Shown: positions 1 to 13,505, numbered from the stretch's first letter. The stretch: DNA of 64,000 nucleotides from Chrysopilus asiliformis (GCA_964034945.1 OZ035963.1:65740682-65804681), one strand, 5' to 3'. Notes: generated from the letters alone by a model not told the origin. Numbers and translations: made by a program.

Positions 1-920
1 TCCGCGGATTTAGCGCGAACATTTTCCGCGGATTCGCGATCAGCGACATTTTCCGCGGATTTAGCGCGAAATTTTCCGCGGATTCGCGATCAGCGACAGT
101 TTCCGCGGATTCGCGCGAAATTTTCCGCGGATTCGCGATCAGCGACATTTTCCGCGGATTCGCGATCAGCGACATTTTCCGCGGATTTAGCGCGAAATTT
201 TCCGCGGATTCGCGATCAGCGACATTTTCCGCGGATTCGGGATCAGCGAGGGAAATTTTCCGCGGATTCGCGATCAGCGACATTTTCCGCGGATTTAGCG
301 CGAAATTTTCCGCTCTCGCGGTTTGGCCAGAGCGGCTATTTCGACAACTGATTTGTTCGAAAAATCTTAAACTTGAAAAGGGCGAAATGTTAAAACGGGC
401 CCCTAGCGGGTTGGGGGTGGTGCCAGTCGATAGCCAGGGTACCATTAGCTGGGGTGTATCATCGTAGGGGGTTGTGAAAATTTCATCAAAAACGCGATTT
501 TCCCACTCCTTCATGCTTTTTTTAACAGTTTTCCCTTTTTTACAAATTTCACATATTTCGATAAAGATCAGCGATCAGCGAGGGAAATTTTCCGCGGATT
601 CGCGATCAGCGACATTTGCCGCGGATTTAGCGCGAAATTTTCCGCGGATTCGCGATCAGCGACATTTTCCGCGGATTCGCGATCAGCGACATTTTCCGCG
701 GATTCGGGATCAGCGATCAGCGAGGAAAATTTTCCGCGGATTTAGCGCGAAATTTTCCGCGGATTCGCGATCAGCGACATTTTCCGCGGATTCGCAATCA
801 GCGATTAGCGAGGGAAATTTTCCGCGGATTCGCGCGAAATTTTCCGCGGATTCGCGATCAGCGACATTTTCCGCGGATTCGCGATCAGCGACATTTTCCG
901 CGGATTTAGCGCGAAATTTT

Positions 921-3900
921 CCGCGGATTCGCGATCAGCGACAGTTTCCGCGGATTCGCGCGAAATTTTCCGCGGATTCGCGATCAGCGACATTTTCCGC
1001 GGATTTAGCGCGAAATTTTCCGCGGATTCGCGATCAGCGACATTTTCCGCGGATTCGCAATCAGCGACATTTTCCGCGGATTCGCAATCAGCGACATTTT
1101 ACGCGGATTCGCGCGAAATTTTCCGCGGATTCGCGATCAGCGACATTTTCCGCGGATTCAGCGACATTTTCCGCGGATTCGCGATCAGCGACATTTTCCG
1201 CGGATTCGCGATCAGCGACATTTTCCGCGGATTTAGCGCGAAATTTTCCGCGGATTCGCGATCAGCGACATTTTCCGCGGATTCGGGATCAGCGAGGGAA
1301 ATTTTCCGCGGATTCGCGATCAGCGACATTTTCCGCGGATTTAGCGCGAAATTTTCCGCTCTCGCGGTTTGGCCAGAGCGGCTATTTCGACAACTGATTT
1401 GTTCGAAAAATCTTAAACTTGAAAAGGGCGAAATGTTAAAACGGGCCCCTAGCGGGTTGGGGGTGGTGCCAGTCGATAGCCAGGGTACCATTAGCTGGGG
1501 TGTATCATCGTAGGGGGTTGCGAAAATTTCATCAAAAACGCGATTTTCCCACTCCTTCATGCTTTTTTTAACAGTTTTCCCTTTTTTACAAATTTCACAT
1601 ATTTCGATAAAGATCAGCGATCAGCGAGGGAAATTTTCCGCGGATTCGCGATCAGCGACATTTGCCGCGGATTTAGCGCGAAATTTTCCGCGGATTCGCG
1701 ATCAGCGACATTTTCCGCGGATTCGCGATCAGCGACATTTTCCGCGGATTCGCAATCAGCGATTAGCGAGGGAAATTTTCCGCGGATTCGCGCGAAATTT
1801 TCCGCGGATTCGCGATCAGCGACATTTTCCGCGGATTCGCGATCAGCGACATTTTCCGCGGATTTAGCGCGAAATTTTCCGCGGATTCGCGATCAGCGAC
1901 AGTTTCCGCGGATTCGCGCTTTTTCGGATTTAGCGCGAAATTTTCCGCTCTCGCGGTTTGGCCAGAGCGGCTATTTCGACAACTGATTTGTTCGACATTT
2001 TCCGCGGATTCGCGATCAGCGACATTTTCCGCGGATTTAGCGCGAAATTTTCCGCGGATTCGCGATCAGCGACAGTTTCCGCGGATTCGCGCGAAATTTT
2101 CCGCGGATTCGCGATCAGCGACATTTTCCGCGGATTTAGCGCGAAATTTTCCGCGGATTCGCGATCAGCGACATTTTCCGCGGATTCGCAATCAGCGACA
2201 TTTTCCGCGGATTCGCAATCAGCGACATTTTACGCGGATTCGCGCGAAATTTTCCGCGGATTCGCGATCAGCGACATTTTCCGCGGATTCAGCGACATTT
2301 TCCGCGGATTCGCGATCAGCGACATTTTCCGCGGATTCGCGATCAGCGACATTTTCCGCGGATTTAGCGCGAAATTTTCCGCGGATTCGCGATCAGCGAC
2401 ATTTTCCGCGGATTCGGGATCAGCGAGGGAAATTTTCCGCGGATTCGCGATCAGCGACATTTTCCGCGGATTTAGCGCGAAATTTTCCGCTCTCGCGGTT
2501 TGGCCAGAGCGGCTATTTCGACAACTGATTTGTTCGAAAAATCTTAAACTTGAAAAGGGCGAAATGTTAAAACGGGCCCCTAGCGGGTTGGGGGTGGTGC
2601 CAGTCGATAGCCAGGGTACCATTAGCTGGGGTGTATCATCGTAGGGGGTTGCGAAAATTTCATCAAAAACGCGATTTTCCCACTCCTTCATGCTTTTTTT
2701 AACAGTTTTCCCTTTTTTACAAATTTCACATATTTCGATAAAGATCAGCGATCAGCGAGGGAAATTTTCCGCGGATTCGCGATCAGCGACATTTGCCGCG
2801 GATTTAGCGCGAAATTTTCCGCGGATTCGCGATCAGCGACATTTTCCGCGGATTCGCGATCAGCGACATTTTCCGCGGATTTAGCGCGAACATTTTCCGC
2901 GGATTCGCGATCAGCGACATTTTCCGCGGATTTAGCGCGAAATTTTCCGCGGATTCGCGATCAGCGACAGTTTCCGCGGATTCGCGCGAAATTTTCCGCG
3001 GATTCGCGATCAGCGACATTTTCCGCGGATTTAGCGCGAAATTTTCCGCGGATTCGCGATCAGCGACATTTTCCGCGGATTCGGGATCAGCGAGGGAAAT
3101 TTTCCGCGGATTCGCGATCAGCGACATTTTCCGCGGATTTAGCGCGAAATTTTCCGCTCTCGCGGTTTGGCCAGAGCGGCTATTTCGACAACTGATTTGT
3201 TCGAAAAATCTTAAACTTGAAAAGGGCGAAATGTTAAAACGGGCCCCTAGCGGGTTGGGGGTGGTGCCAGTCGATAGCCAGGGTACCATTAGCTGGGGTG
3301 TATCATCGTAGGGGGTTGTGAAAATTTCATCAAAAACGCGATTTTCCCACTCCTTCATGCTTTTTTTAACAGTTTTCCCTTTTTTACAAATTTCACATAT
3401 TTCGATAAAGATCAGCGATCAGCGAGGGAAATTTTCCGCGGATTCGCGATCAGCGACATTTGCCGCGGATTTAGCGCGAAATTTTCCGCGGATTCGCGAT
3501 CAGCGACATTTTCCGCGGATTCGCGATCAGCGACATTTTCCGCGGATTCGGGATCAGCGATCAGCGAGGAAAATTTTCCGCGGATTTAGCGCGAAATTTT
3601 CCGCGGATTCGCGATCAGCGACATTTTCCGCGGATTTAGCGCGAAATTTTCCGCGGATTCGCGATCAGCGACAGTTTCCGCGGATTCGCGCGAAATTTTC
3701 CGCGGATTCGCGATCAGCGACATTTTCCGCGGATTTAGCGCGAAATTTTCCGCGGATTCGCGATCAGCGACATTTTCCGCGGATTCGCAATCAGCGACAT
3801 TTTCCGCGGATTCGCAATCAGCGACATTTTACGCGGATTCGCGCGAAATTTTCCGCGGATTCGCGATCAGCGACATTTTCCGCGGATTCAGCGACATTTT

Positions 3901-6900
3901 CCGCGGATTCGCGATCAGCGACATTTTCCGCGGATTCGCGATCAGCGACATTTTCCGCGGATTTAGCGCGAAATTTTCCGCGGATTCGCGATCAGCGACA
4001 TTTTCCGCGGATTCGGGATCAGCGAGGGAAATTTTCCGCGGATTCGCGATCAGCGACATTTTCCGCGGATTTAGCGCGAAATTTTCCGCTCTCGCGGTTT
4101 GGCCAGAGCGGCTATTTCGACAACTGATTTGTTCGAAAAATCTTAAACTTGAAAAGGGCGAAATGTTAAAACGGGCCCCTAGCGGGTTGGGGGTGGTGCC
4201 AGTCGATAGCCAGGGTACCATTAGCTGGGGTGTATCATCGTAGGGGGTTGCGAAAATTTCATCAAAAACGCGATTTTCCCACTCCGCGGATTCGCGATCA
4301 GCGACAGTTTCCGCGGATTCGCGCGAAATTTTCCGCGGATTCGCGATCAGCGACATTTTCCGCGGATTTAGCGCGAAATTTTCCGCGGATTCGCGATCAG
4401 CGACATTTTCCGCGGATTCGCAATCAGCGACATTTTCCGCGGATTCGCAATCAGCGACATTTTACGCGGATTCGCGCGAAATTTTCCGCGGATTCGCGAT
4501 CAGCGACATTTTCCGCGGATTCAGCGACATTTTCCGCGGATTCGCGATCAGCGACATTTTCCGCGGATTCGCGATCAGCGACATTTTCCGCGGATTTAGC
4601 GCGAAATTTTCCGCGGATTCGCGATCAGCGACATTTTCCGCGGATTCGGGATCAGCGAGGGAAATTTTCCGCGGATTCGCGATCAGCGACATTTTCCGCG
4701 GATTTAGCGCGAAATTTTCCGCTCTCGCGGTTTGGCCAGAGCGGCTATTTCGACAACTGATTTGTTCGAAAAATCTTAAACTTGAAAAGGGCGAAATGTT
4801 AAAACGGGCCCCTAGCGGGTTGGGGGTGGTGCCAGTCGATAGCCAGGGTACCATTAGCTGGGGTGTATCATCGTAGGGGGTTGCGAAAATTTCATCAAAA
4901 ACGCGATTTTCCCACTCCTTCATGCTTTTTTTAACAGTTTTCCCTTTTTTACAAATTTCACATATTTCGATAAAGATCAGCGATCAGCGAGGGAAATTTT
5001 CCGCGGATTCGCGATCAGCGACATTTGCCGCGGATTTAGCGCGAAATTTTCCGCGGATTCGCGATCAGCGACATTTTCCGCGGATTCGCGATCAGCGACA
5101 TTTTCCGCGGATTCGCAATCAGCGATTAGCGAGGGAAATTTTCCGCGGATTCGCGCGAAATTTTCCGCGGATTCGCGATCAGCGACATTTTCCGCGGATT
5201 CGCGATCAGCGACATTTTCCGCGGATTTAGCGCGAAATTTTCCGCGGATTCGCGATCAGCGACAGTTTCCGCGGATTCGCGCTTTTTCGGATTTAGCGCG
5301 AAATTTTCCGCTCTCGCGGTTTGGCCAGAGCGGCTATTTCGACAACTGATTTGTTCGACATTTTCCGCGGATTCGCGATCAGCGACATTTTCCGCGGATT
5401 TAGCGCGAAATTTTCCGCGGATTCGCGATCAGCGACAGTTTCCGCGGATTCGCGCGAAATTTTCCGCGGATTCGCGATCAGCGACATTTTCCGCGGATTT
5501 AGCGCGAAATTTTCCGCGGATTCGCGATCAGCGACATTTTCCGCGGATTCGCAATCAGCGACATTTTCCGCGGATTCGCAATCAGCGACATTTTACGCGG
5601 ATTCGCGCGAAATTTTCCGCGGATTCGCGATCAGCGACATTTTCCGCGGATTCAGCGACATTTTCCGCGGATTCGCGATCAGCGACATTTTCCGCGGATT
5701 CGCGATCAGCGACATTTTCCGCGGATTTAGCGCGAAATTTTCCGCGGATTCGCGATCAGCGACATTTTCCGCGGATTCGGGATCAGCGAGGGAAATTTTC
5801 CGCGGATTCGCGATCAGCGACATTTTCCGCGGATTTAGCGCGAAATTTTCCGCTCTCGCGGTTTGGCCAGAGCGGCTATTTCGACAACTGATTTGTTCGA
5901 AAAATCTTAAACTTGAAAAGGGCGAAATGTTAAAACGGGCCCCTAGCGGGTTGGGGGTGGTGCCAGTCGATAGCCAGGGTACCATTAGCTGGGGTGTATC
6001 ATCGTAGGGGGTTGCGAAAATTTCATCAAAAACGCGATTTTCCCACTCCTTCATGCTTTTTTTAACAGTTTTCCCTTTTTTACAAATTTCACATATTTCG
6101 ATAAAGATCAGCGATCAGCGAGGGAAATTTTCCGCGGATTCGCGATCAGCGACATTTGCCGCGGATTTAGCGCGAAATTTTCCGCGGATTCGCGATCAGC
6201 GACATTTTCCGCGGATTCGCGATCAGCGACATTTTCCGCGGATTTAGCGCGAACATTTTCCGCGGATTCGCGATCAGCGACATTTTCCGCGGATTTAGCG
6301 CGAAATTTTCCGCGGATTCGCGATCAGCGACAGTTTCCGCGGATTCGCGCGAAATTTTCCGCGGATTCGCGATCAGCGACATTTTCCGCGGATTTAGCGC
6401 GAAATTTTCCGCGGATTCGCGATCAGCGACATTTTCCGCGGATTCGGGATCAGCGAGGGAAATTTTCCGCGGATTCGCGATCAGCGACATTTTCCGCGGA
6501 TTTAGCGCGAAATTTTCCGCTCTCGCGGTTTGGCCAGAGCGGCTATTTCGACAACTGATTTGTTCGAAAAATCTTAAACTTGAAAAGGGCGAAATGTTAA
6601 AACGGGCCCCTAGCGGGTTGGGGGTGGTGCCAGTCGATAGCCAGGGTACCATTAGCTGGGGTGTATCATCGTAGGGGGTTGTGAAAATTTCATCAAAAAC
6701 GCGATTTTCCCACTCCTTCATGCTTTTTTTAACAGTTTTCCCTTTTTTACAAATTTCACATATTTCGATAAAGATCAGCGATCAGCGAGGGAAATTTTCC
6801 GCGGATTCGCGATCAGCGACATTTGCCGCGGATTTAGCGCGAAATTTTCCGCGGATTCGCGATCAGCGACATTTTCCGCGGATTCGCGATCAGCGACATT

Positions 6901-7646
6901 TTCCGCGGATTCGGGATCAGCGATCAGCGAGGAAAATTTTCCGCGGATTTAGCGCGAAATTTTCCGCGGATTCGCGATCAGCGACATTTTCCGCGGATTT
7001 AGCGCGAAATTTTCCGCGGATTCGCGATCAGCGACAGTTTCCGCGGATTCGCGCGAAATTTTCCGCGGATTCGCGATCAGCGACATTTTCCGCGGATTTA
7101 GCGCGAAATTTTCCGCGGATTCGCGATCAGCGACATTTTCCGCGGATTCGCAATCAGCGACATTTTCCGCGGATTCGCAATCAGCGACATTTTACGCGGA
7201 TTCGCGCGAAATTTTCCGCGGATTCGCGATCAGCGACATTTTCCGCGGATTCAGCGACATTTTCCGCGGATTCGCGATCAGCGACATTTTCCGCGGATTC
7301 GCGATCAGCGACATTTTCCGCGGATTTAGCGCGAAATTTTCCGCGGATTCGCGATCAGCGACATTTTCCGCGGATTCGGGATCAGCGAGGGAAATTTTCC
7401 GCGGATTCGCGATCAGCGACATTTTCCGCGGATTTAGCGCGAAATTTTCCGCTCTCGCGGTTTGGCCAGAGCGGCTATTTCGACAACTGATTTGTTCGAA
7501 AAATCTTAAACTTGAAAAGGGCGAAATGTTAAAACGGGCCCCTAGCGGGTTGGGGGTGGTGCCAGTCGATAGCCAGGGTACCATTAGCTGGGGTGTATCA
7601 TCGTAGGGGGTTGCGAAAATTTCATCAAAAACGCGATTTTCCCACT
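921..7646 (+). repeat. Tandem segmental duplication, 2 x 3363 bp, inside the satellite
   Basis: Segment 921-4283 is repeated head-to-tail as 4284-7646. Every open frame in the first copy has a partner with the same protein sequence at exactly +3363, for example 1559/4922, 1958/5321, 2804/6167 and 3318/6681. The junction is visible at 4283/4284, where the spacer phrase GATTTTCCCACTCC switches straight to GCGGATTCGCGATCAGCGAC instead of continuing TTCATGC. Diagnostic variants, such as GTTGTG versus GTTGCG in the spacer, keep the same order in both copies. The duplication is either very recent or an assembly effect. Confidence 0.9.
1358..1628 (+). repeat. Satellite spacer module (representative copy)
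   Basis: This is a non-repetitive module of about 270 bp. It starts at CTCTCGCGGTTTGGCC, passes through GGGCCCCTAGCGGGTTGGGG and GGGTACCATTAGCTGGGG, and ends in a pyrimidine-rich part (CTTTTTTTAACAG, then CCCTTTTTTACAAATTTC) before the double GATCAGC that reopens the short-module array. Copies recur near 300, 2490, 3155, 4090, 4715, 5850, 6520, 7450, 8305, 9880, 10655 and 11686, with a shortened copy near 8646. Five copies lie in the right block in reverse orientation. A promoter or origin role is possible, as in rDNA-like spacers, but nothing in the sequence proves it. Confidence 0.85.
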
Positions 7647-9457
7647 CCTTCATGCTTTTTTTAACAGTTTTCCCTTTTTTACAAATTTCACATATTTCGA
7701 TAAAGATCAGCGATCAGCGAGGGAAATTTTCCGCGGATTCGCGATCAGCGACATTTGCCGCGGATTTAGCGCGAAATTTTCCGCGGATTCGCGATCAGCG
7801 ACATTTTCCGCGGATTCGCGATCAGCGACATTTTCCGCGGATTCGGGATCAGCGATCAGCGAGGAAAATTTTCCGCGGATTTAGCGCGAAATTTTCCGCG
7901 GATTCGCGATCAGCGACATTTTCCGCGGATTCGCAATCAGCGATTAGCGAGGGAAATTTTCCGCGGATTCGCGCGAAATTTTCCGCGGATTCGCGATCAG
8001 CGACATTTTCCGCGGATTCGCGATCAGCGACATTTTCCGCGGATTTAGCGCGAAATTTTCCGCGGATTCGCGATCAGCGACAGTTTCCGCGGATTCGCGC
8101 TTTTTCGGATTTAGCGCGAAATTTTCCGCTCTCGCGGTTTGGCCAGAGCGGCTATTTCGACAACTGATTTGTTCGACATTTTCCGCGGATTCGCGATCAG
8201 CGACATTTTCCGCGGATTTAGCGCGAAATTTTCCGCGGATTCGCGATCAGCGACAGTTTCCGCGGATTCGCGCTTTTTCGGATTTAGCGCGAAATTTTCC
8301 GCTCTCGCGGTTTGGCCAGAGCGGCTATTTCGACAACTGATTTGTTCGAAAAATCTTAAACTTGAAAAGGGCGAAATGTTAAAACGGGCCCCTAGCGGGT
8401 TGGGGGTGGTGCCAGTCGATAGCCAGGGTACCATTAGCTGGGGTGTATCATCGTAGGGGGTTGTGAAAATTTCATCAAAAACGCGATTTTCCCACTCCTT
8501 CATGCTTTTTTTAACAGTTTTCCCTTTTTTACAAATTTCACATATTTCGATAAAGATCAGCGATCAGCGAGGGAAATTTTCCGCGGATTCGCGATCAGCG
8601 ACATTTGCCGCGGATTCAGCGACATTTTCCGCGGATTCGCGATCAGTGGGGGTGGGCCAGTCGATAGCCAGGGTACCATTAGCTGGGGTGTATCATCGTA
8701 GGGGGTTGTGAAAATTTCATCAAAAACGCGATTTTCCCACTCCTTCATGCTTTTTTTAACAGTTTTCCCTTTTTTACAAATTTCACATATTTCGATAAAG
8801 ATCAGCGATCAGCGAGGGAAATTTTCCGCGGATTCGCGATCAGCGACATTTGCCGCGGATTCAGCGACATTTTCCGCGGATTCGCGATCAGCGACATTTT
8901 CCGCGGATTCGCGATCAGCGACATTTTCCGCGGATTCGGGATCAGCGATCAGCGAGGAAAATTTTCCGCGGATTTAGCGCGAAATTTTCCGCGGATTCGC
9001 GATCAGCGACATTTTCCGCGGATTCGCAATCAGCGATTAGCGAGGGAAATTTTCCGCGGATTCGCGCGAAATTTTCCGCGGATTCGCGATCAGCGACATT
9101 TTCCGCGGATTCGCAATCAGCGACATTTTCCGCGGATTCGCGCGAAATTTTCCGCGGATTCGCGATCAGCGACATTTTCCGCGGATTCAGCGACATTTTC
9201 CGCGGATTCGCGATCAGCGACATTTTCCGCGGATTCGCGATCAGCGACATTTTCCGCGGATTTAGCGCGAAATTTTCCGCGGATTCGCGATCAGCGACAT
9301 TTGCCGCGGATTTAGCGCGAAATTTTCCGCGGATTCGCGCAAAATTTTCCGCGGATTCGCGATCAGCGATCAGCGAGGAAAATTTTCCGCGGATTTAGCG
9401 CGAAATTTTCCGCGGATTCGCGATCAGCGACATTTTCCGCGGATTCGCAATCAGCGA

Positions 9458-11583
9458 TTAGCGAGGGAAATTTTCCGCGGATTCGCGATCAGAGACATTT
9501 TCCGCGGATTCGCGATCAGCGACATTTTCCGCGGATTCGCGCGAAATTTTCCGCGGATTCGCGATCAGCGACATTTTCCGCGGATTTAGCGCGAAATTTT
9601 CCGCGGATTCGCGATCAGCGACAGTTTCCGCGGATTCGCGCGAAATTTTCCGCGGATTCGCGATCAGCGACATTTTCCGCGGATTTAGCGCGAAATTTTC
9701 CGCGGATTCGCGATTCGCGATCAGCGACATTTTCCGCGGATTCGCAATCAGCGACATTTTCCGCGGATTCGCGATCAGCGACATTTTCCGCGGATTTAGC
9801 GCGAAATTTTCCGCGGATTCGCGATCAGCGACATTTTCCGCGGATTCGGGATCAGCGAGGGAAATTTTCTCGCGGTTTGGCTCTCGCGGTTTGGCCAGAG
9901 CGGCTATTTCGACAACTGATTTGTTCGAAAAATCTTAAACTTGAAAAGGGCGAAATGTTAAAACGGGCCCCTAGCGGGTTGGGGGTGGTGCCAGTCGATA
10001 GCCAGGGTACCATTAGCTGGGGTGTATCATCGTAGGGGGTTGTGAAAATTTCATCAAAAACGCGATTTTCCCACTCCTTCATGCTTTTTTTAACAGTTTT
10101 CCCTTTTTTACAAATTTCACATATTTCGATAAAGATCAGCGATCAGCGAGGGAAATTTTCCGCGGATTCGCGATCAGCGACATTTGCCGCGGATTTAGCG
10201 CGAAATTTTCCGCGGATTCGCGATCAGCGACATTTTCCGCGGATTCGCGATCAGCGACATTTTCCGCGGATTCGGGATCAGCGATCAGCGAGGAAAATTT
10301 TCCGCGGATTTAGCGCGAAATTTTCCGCGGATTCGCGATCAGCGACATTTTCCGCGGATTCGCAATCAGCGATTAGCGAGGGAAATTTTCCGCGGATTCG
10401 CGCGAAATTTTCCGCGGATTCGCGATCAGCGACATTTTCCGCGGATTCGGGATCAGCGAGGGAAATTTTCCGCGGATTCGCGATCAGCGACATTTTCCGC
10501 GGATTCGCGCGAAATTTTCCGCGGATTCGCGATCAGCGACATTTTCCGCGGATTCGGGATCAGCGGGGGAAATTTTCCGCGGATTCGCGATCAGCGACAT
10601 TTTCCGCGGATTCGCAATCAGCGACATTTTCCGCGGATTTAGCGCGAAATTTTCCGCTCTCGCGGTTTGGCCAGAGCGGCTATTTCGACAACTGATTTAT
10701 TCGAAAAATCTTAAACTTGAAAAGGGCGAAATGTTAAAACGGGCCCCTAGCGGGTTGGGGGTGGTGCCAGTCGATAGCCAGGGTACCATTAGCTGGGGTG
10801 TATCATCGTAGGGGGTTGTGAAAATTTCATCAAAAACGCGATTTTCCCACTCCTTCATGCTTTTTTTAACAGTTTTCCCTTTTTTACAAATTTCACATAT
10901 TTCGATAAAGATCAGCGATCAGCGAGGAAAATTTTCCGCGGATTTAGCGCGAAATTTTCCGCGGATTCGCGATCAGCGACATTTTCCGCGGATTCGCAAT
11001 CAGCGACATTTTCCGCGGATTCGCGCGAAATTTTCCGCGGATTCGCGATCAGCGACATTTTCCGCGGATTCAGCGACATTTTCCGCGGATTCGCGATCAG
11101 CGACATTCTCCGCGGATTCGCGATCAGCGACATTTTCCGCGGATTTAGCGCGAAATTTTCCGCGGATTCGCGATCAGCGACATTTGCCGCGGATTTAGCG
11201 CGAAATTTTCCGCGGATTCGCGATCAGCGACATTTTCCGCGGATTCGCGCGAAATTTTCCGCGGATTCGCGATCAGCGATCAGCGAGGAAAATTTTCCGC
11301 GGATTTAGCGCGAAATTTTCCGCGGATTCGCGATCAGCGACATTTTCCGCGGATTCGCAATCAGCGATTAGCGAGGGAAATTTTCCGCGGATTCGCGATC
11401 AGAGACATTTTCCGCGGATTCGCGATCAGCGACATTTTCCGCGGATTCGCGCGAAATTTTCCGCGGATTCGCGATCAGCGACATTTTCCGCGGATTTAGC
11501 GCGAAATTTTCCGCGGATTCGCGATCAGCGACAGTTTCCGCGGATTCGCGCGAAATTTTCCGCGGATTCGCGATCAGCGACAT
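9458..11583 (+). repeat. Second higher-order duplication in the left satellite (offset 1910 bp)
   Basis: The rare variant GATCAGAGACATTTT occurs at about 9487 and again at about 11397. The module order around both is the same (GATTAGCGAGGG before; the pair of GCGCGAAATTTT modules and the GACAGTTTCC variant after). The offset is 1910 bp. The copies drop out of register on the right, where the later copy runs into the last spacer at 11686. Confidence 0.75.
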
Positions 11584-12231
11584 TTTCCGCGGATTTAGCG
11601 CGAAATTTTCCGCGGATTCGCGATCAGCGACATTTTCCGCGGATTTAGCGCGAAATTTTCCGCGGATTCGCGATCAGGGCGGCTATTTCGACTCTGATTT
11701 GTTCGAAAAATCTTAAACTTGAAAAGGGCGAAATGTTAAAACGGGCCCCTAGCGGGTTGGGGGTGGTGCCAGTCGATAGCCAGGGTACCATTAGCTGGGG
11801 TGTATCATCGTAGGGGGTTGCGAAAATTTCATCAAAAACGCAATTTTCCCACTCCTTCATGCTTTTTTTAACAGTTTTCCCTTTTTTACAAATTTCACAT
11901 ATTTCGACTCTGATTTGTTCGAAAAATCTTAAGTCGCTGATCACGAATCCGCGGTCCGTTTCGCGATAGCTCTCACGGTTTGGCCAGGGCGGCTAGTGTC
12001 GCCTCAAAAAATTGAGATAGCTCAAAATGGACCGCGGATTCGCGATCAGCGGCTCCCCATTACCCTTTACACCAGGTTTCTTACCGCTCTACTTGCCATT
12101 CACCCCCTCTCCCGCCTCCCCAAATACATTATACATTATCGCTGGTCCGAAAATAGTCAATCACAATTTTTTTAAATTTTAATTTTTTTCATCATCATTA
12201 ATAAATTTATTGTTTTATTTTTTATTTAAAG

Positions 12232-12584
12232 GAAAAGGAAGTTCTTCTATTGCCATGGATCGTAATTGCTTGCATCACAATTGGATTGTCGATTTACGTA
12301 GTTTCCTCGGGGATGTACACCATATTGCGAGGCCAGGGGGATGGTAGCACAATCGGCTCAGTTCTGATTCATTTAGTGAAAATAGGTAAATATCCTTGAA
12401 AAAAAAACTTCCCATATGGGATTCCACATTTTTTTAAAAATATAATACTTACCTAAAATAACTCAATTTTCTTTTATTTGCAGTTATCTATTTTGTCTTC
12501 ACTAAGGGTATTATGGTACTACGCAGAGAATTGAAAAATCGTCCCTATCGCAATCCAAACGTCGCAATGACGAATAAAGTTTAA
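12232..12584 (+). CDS. Last two exons of an unidentified membrane protein, left copy
   Basis: Two exons join as 12232-12385 and 12484-12584. An acceptor (TTTATTTAAAG) precedes the first exon, a phase-1 intron with GTAAAT donor and TTATTTGCAG acceptor separates them, and a TAA stop closes the frame. The 84 visible residues contain a hydrophobic segment at about 4-26 (starting VLLLPWIVIACITIGLSIYV) and a second at about 42-64 (containing VLIHLVKIVIYFVF). A basic C-terminal tail follows (RRELKNRPYRNP). The layout resembles the C-terminal half of a small tetraspan-like insect membrane protein, but I do not recognise the family. The 5' exons are not in the window: the upstream intron runs straight into the satellite. 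An identical minus-strand copy lies at 15346-15697. Confidence 0.75.
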
Positions 12585-13028
12585 TTTAACACACAATAAT
12601 CTTCATTAGATTAACTCGTATTTACGTTCACTGATTTTCAAAAAAATTATTATTATCTAAATGATTTGGAGACTTGAATTTTATCGCTATTAAAATTTTA
12701 TCTGTAAAAACCTATACCTACTTATTTGAAATTTGAAAATCGGTTAGTTTTTAAGGACAAATCCACGATTATTGAATACGATATTCATTTTGTAATATGA
12801 TCTAAAGTATTTTTTAGAAAAATAAGAAAAAAATAAAAAAATAAAAAAATAAAAATCTGTTTTTATTCAATCTAAAAAGTTTTTTTTTTTCGAAAAAAAA
12901 ACGCCAAAAATTAAGGTTGGGCTTAACTAGGCAACGCCCCTTTTTCGATTTTCATGGGAAATCGATTCCTGTGAAGGGGGCGGTGCTTAAAAACGGATAT
13001 GGCCTTTCGGATTGGCCAATGCGCCCGG
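12585..13028. other. 3' flank of left gene copy plus GC-rich bridge
   Basis: AT-rich 3' flanking DNA with runs of AATAAA-like sequence near 12825-12855 that could serve as polyadenylation signals. From about 12911 a GC-richer module (GGTTGGGCTTAACTAG to GCGCCCGGGG) leads into the inner tandem repeat. It is mirrored at about 14908-15030 with a few base differences. No coding signal is seen. Confidence 0.6.
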
Positions 13029-13505
13029 GGTCAAAAACATTTTTTGTCTCTGATCGGGTTGAAACTTGAAGTGTAGGGGCTTTGGGGGACGAGGAATCAA
13101 AATCCGTTGTCCATTTTGAGCTAGCTCAATTTTTGACGTTTTTTTTCGAAAAATTTTTTTGTCTCCGATCGGGCTGAAATTTGGTGTGTAGGGGTTTTGG
13201 GGGACGAGGAATCGAAATCCGTTATCCATTTTGAGCTAGCTCAATTTTTTGAGGTGCTCAAATTTTTTTTTGCGTTTTTTCGAAAAAAATTTTTGTCTCC
13301 GATCGGGCTGAAATTTTGTGTGTAGGGGTTTTGGGGGACGAGGAATCGAAATCCGTTATCCATTTTGAGCTAGCTCAATTTTTCGCGTTTTTTTTTGAAA
13401 AATTTTTTTGTCTCCGATCGGGCTGAAATTTGGTGTGTAGGGGCTTTGGGGGATGAGGAATCGAAATCCGTTATCCGTTTTGAGCTAACTCAATTTTTTG
13501 GAGGC
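13029..13505 (+). repeat. Inner 110-133 bp tandem repeat, left arm (about 4 units)
   Basis: Each unit carries GTCTCCGATCGGGCTGAAAT, then GTAGGGG and GGGGGACGAGGAATC, then a 14-bp perfect palindrome TTGAGCTAGCTCAA followed by T-runs. A short form (about 113 bp) and a long form (133 bp, with an extra GAGGTGCTCAAA) alternate. The small open frames through it (for example 13395-13589) are repeat frames, not genes. Confidence 0.9.

Larger units (their letters stand above)
1..12056 (+). repeat. Higher-order satellite array, left block (plus orientation)
   Basis: The array is made of short modules that nearly all begin with CCGCGGATT. The main module is 27 bp and ends GATCAGCGACATTTT. Others are about 23 bp (ATTTAGCGCGAAATTTT), 22 bp (ATTCGCGCGAAATTTT) and 31 bp (with GAGGGAAATTTT). 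About 13 full copies of a roughly 270-bp spacer interrupt them, giving an irregular higher-order repeat of about 0.6-1.1 kb. The block is strikingly CpG-rich inside AT-rich DNA. Because the main module is 27 bp, a multiple of three, long frames run through it on both strands (FSADSRSAT or NPRKMSLIA repeats). I do not regard these as genes. It ends in a transition module near 11936-12056 where the flanking gene intron begins. Confidence 0.95.

Noticed and set aside
474..11944. Many long open frames (up to 307 codons) on both strands of the left satellite
   Set aside because: They are simple translations of the 27-bp and 22-31-bp modules in all phases, overlap on both strands, and change with array order. 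No domain, start context or splice support.
1..12056. CRISPR-like regular repeat with spacers
   Set aside because: Units are directly tandem, the spacer is one repeated sequence rather than many unique ones, and the DNA is clearly eukaryotic.
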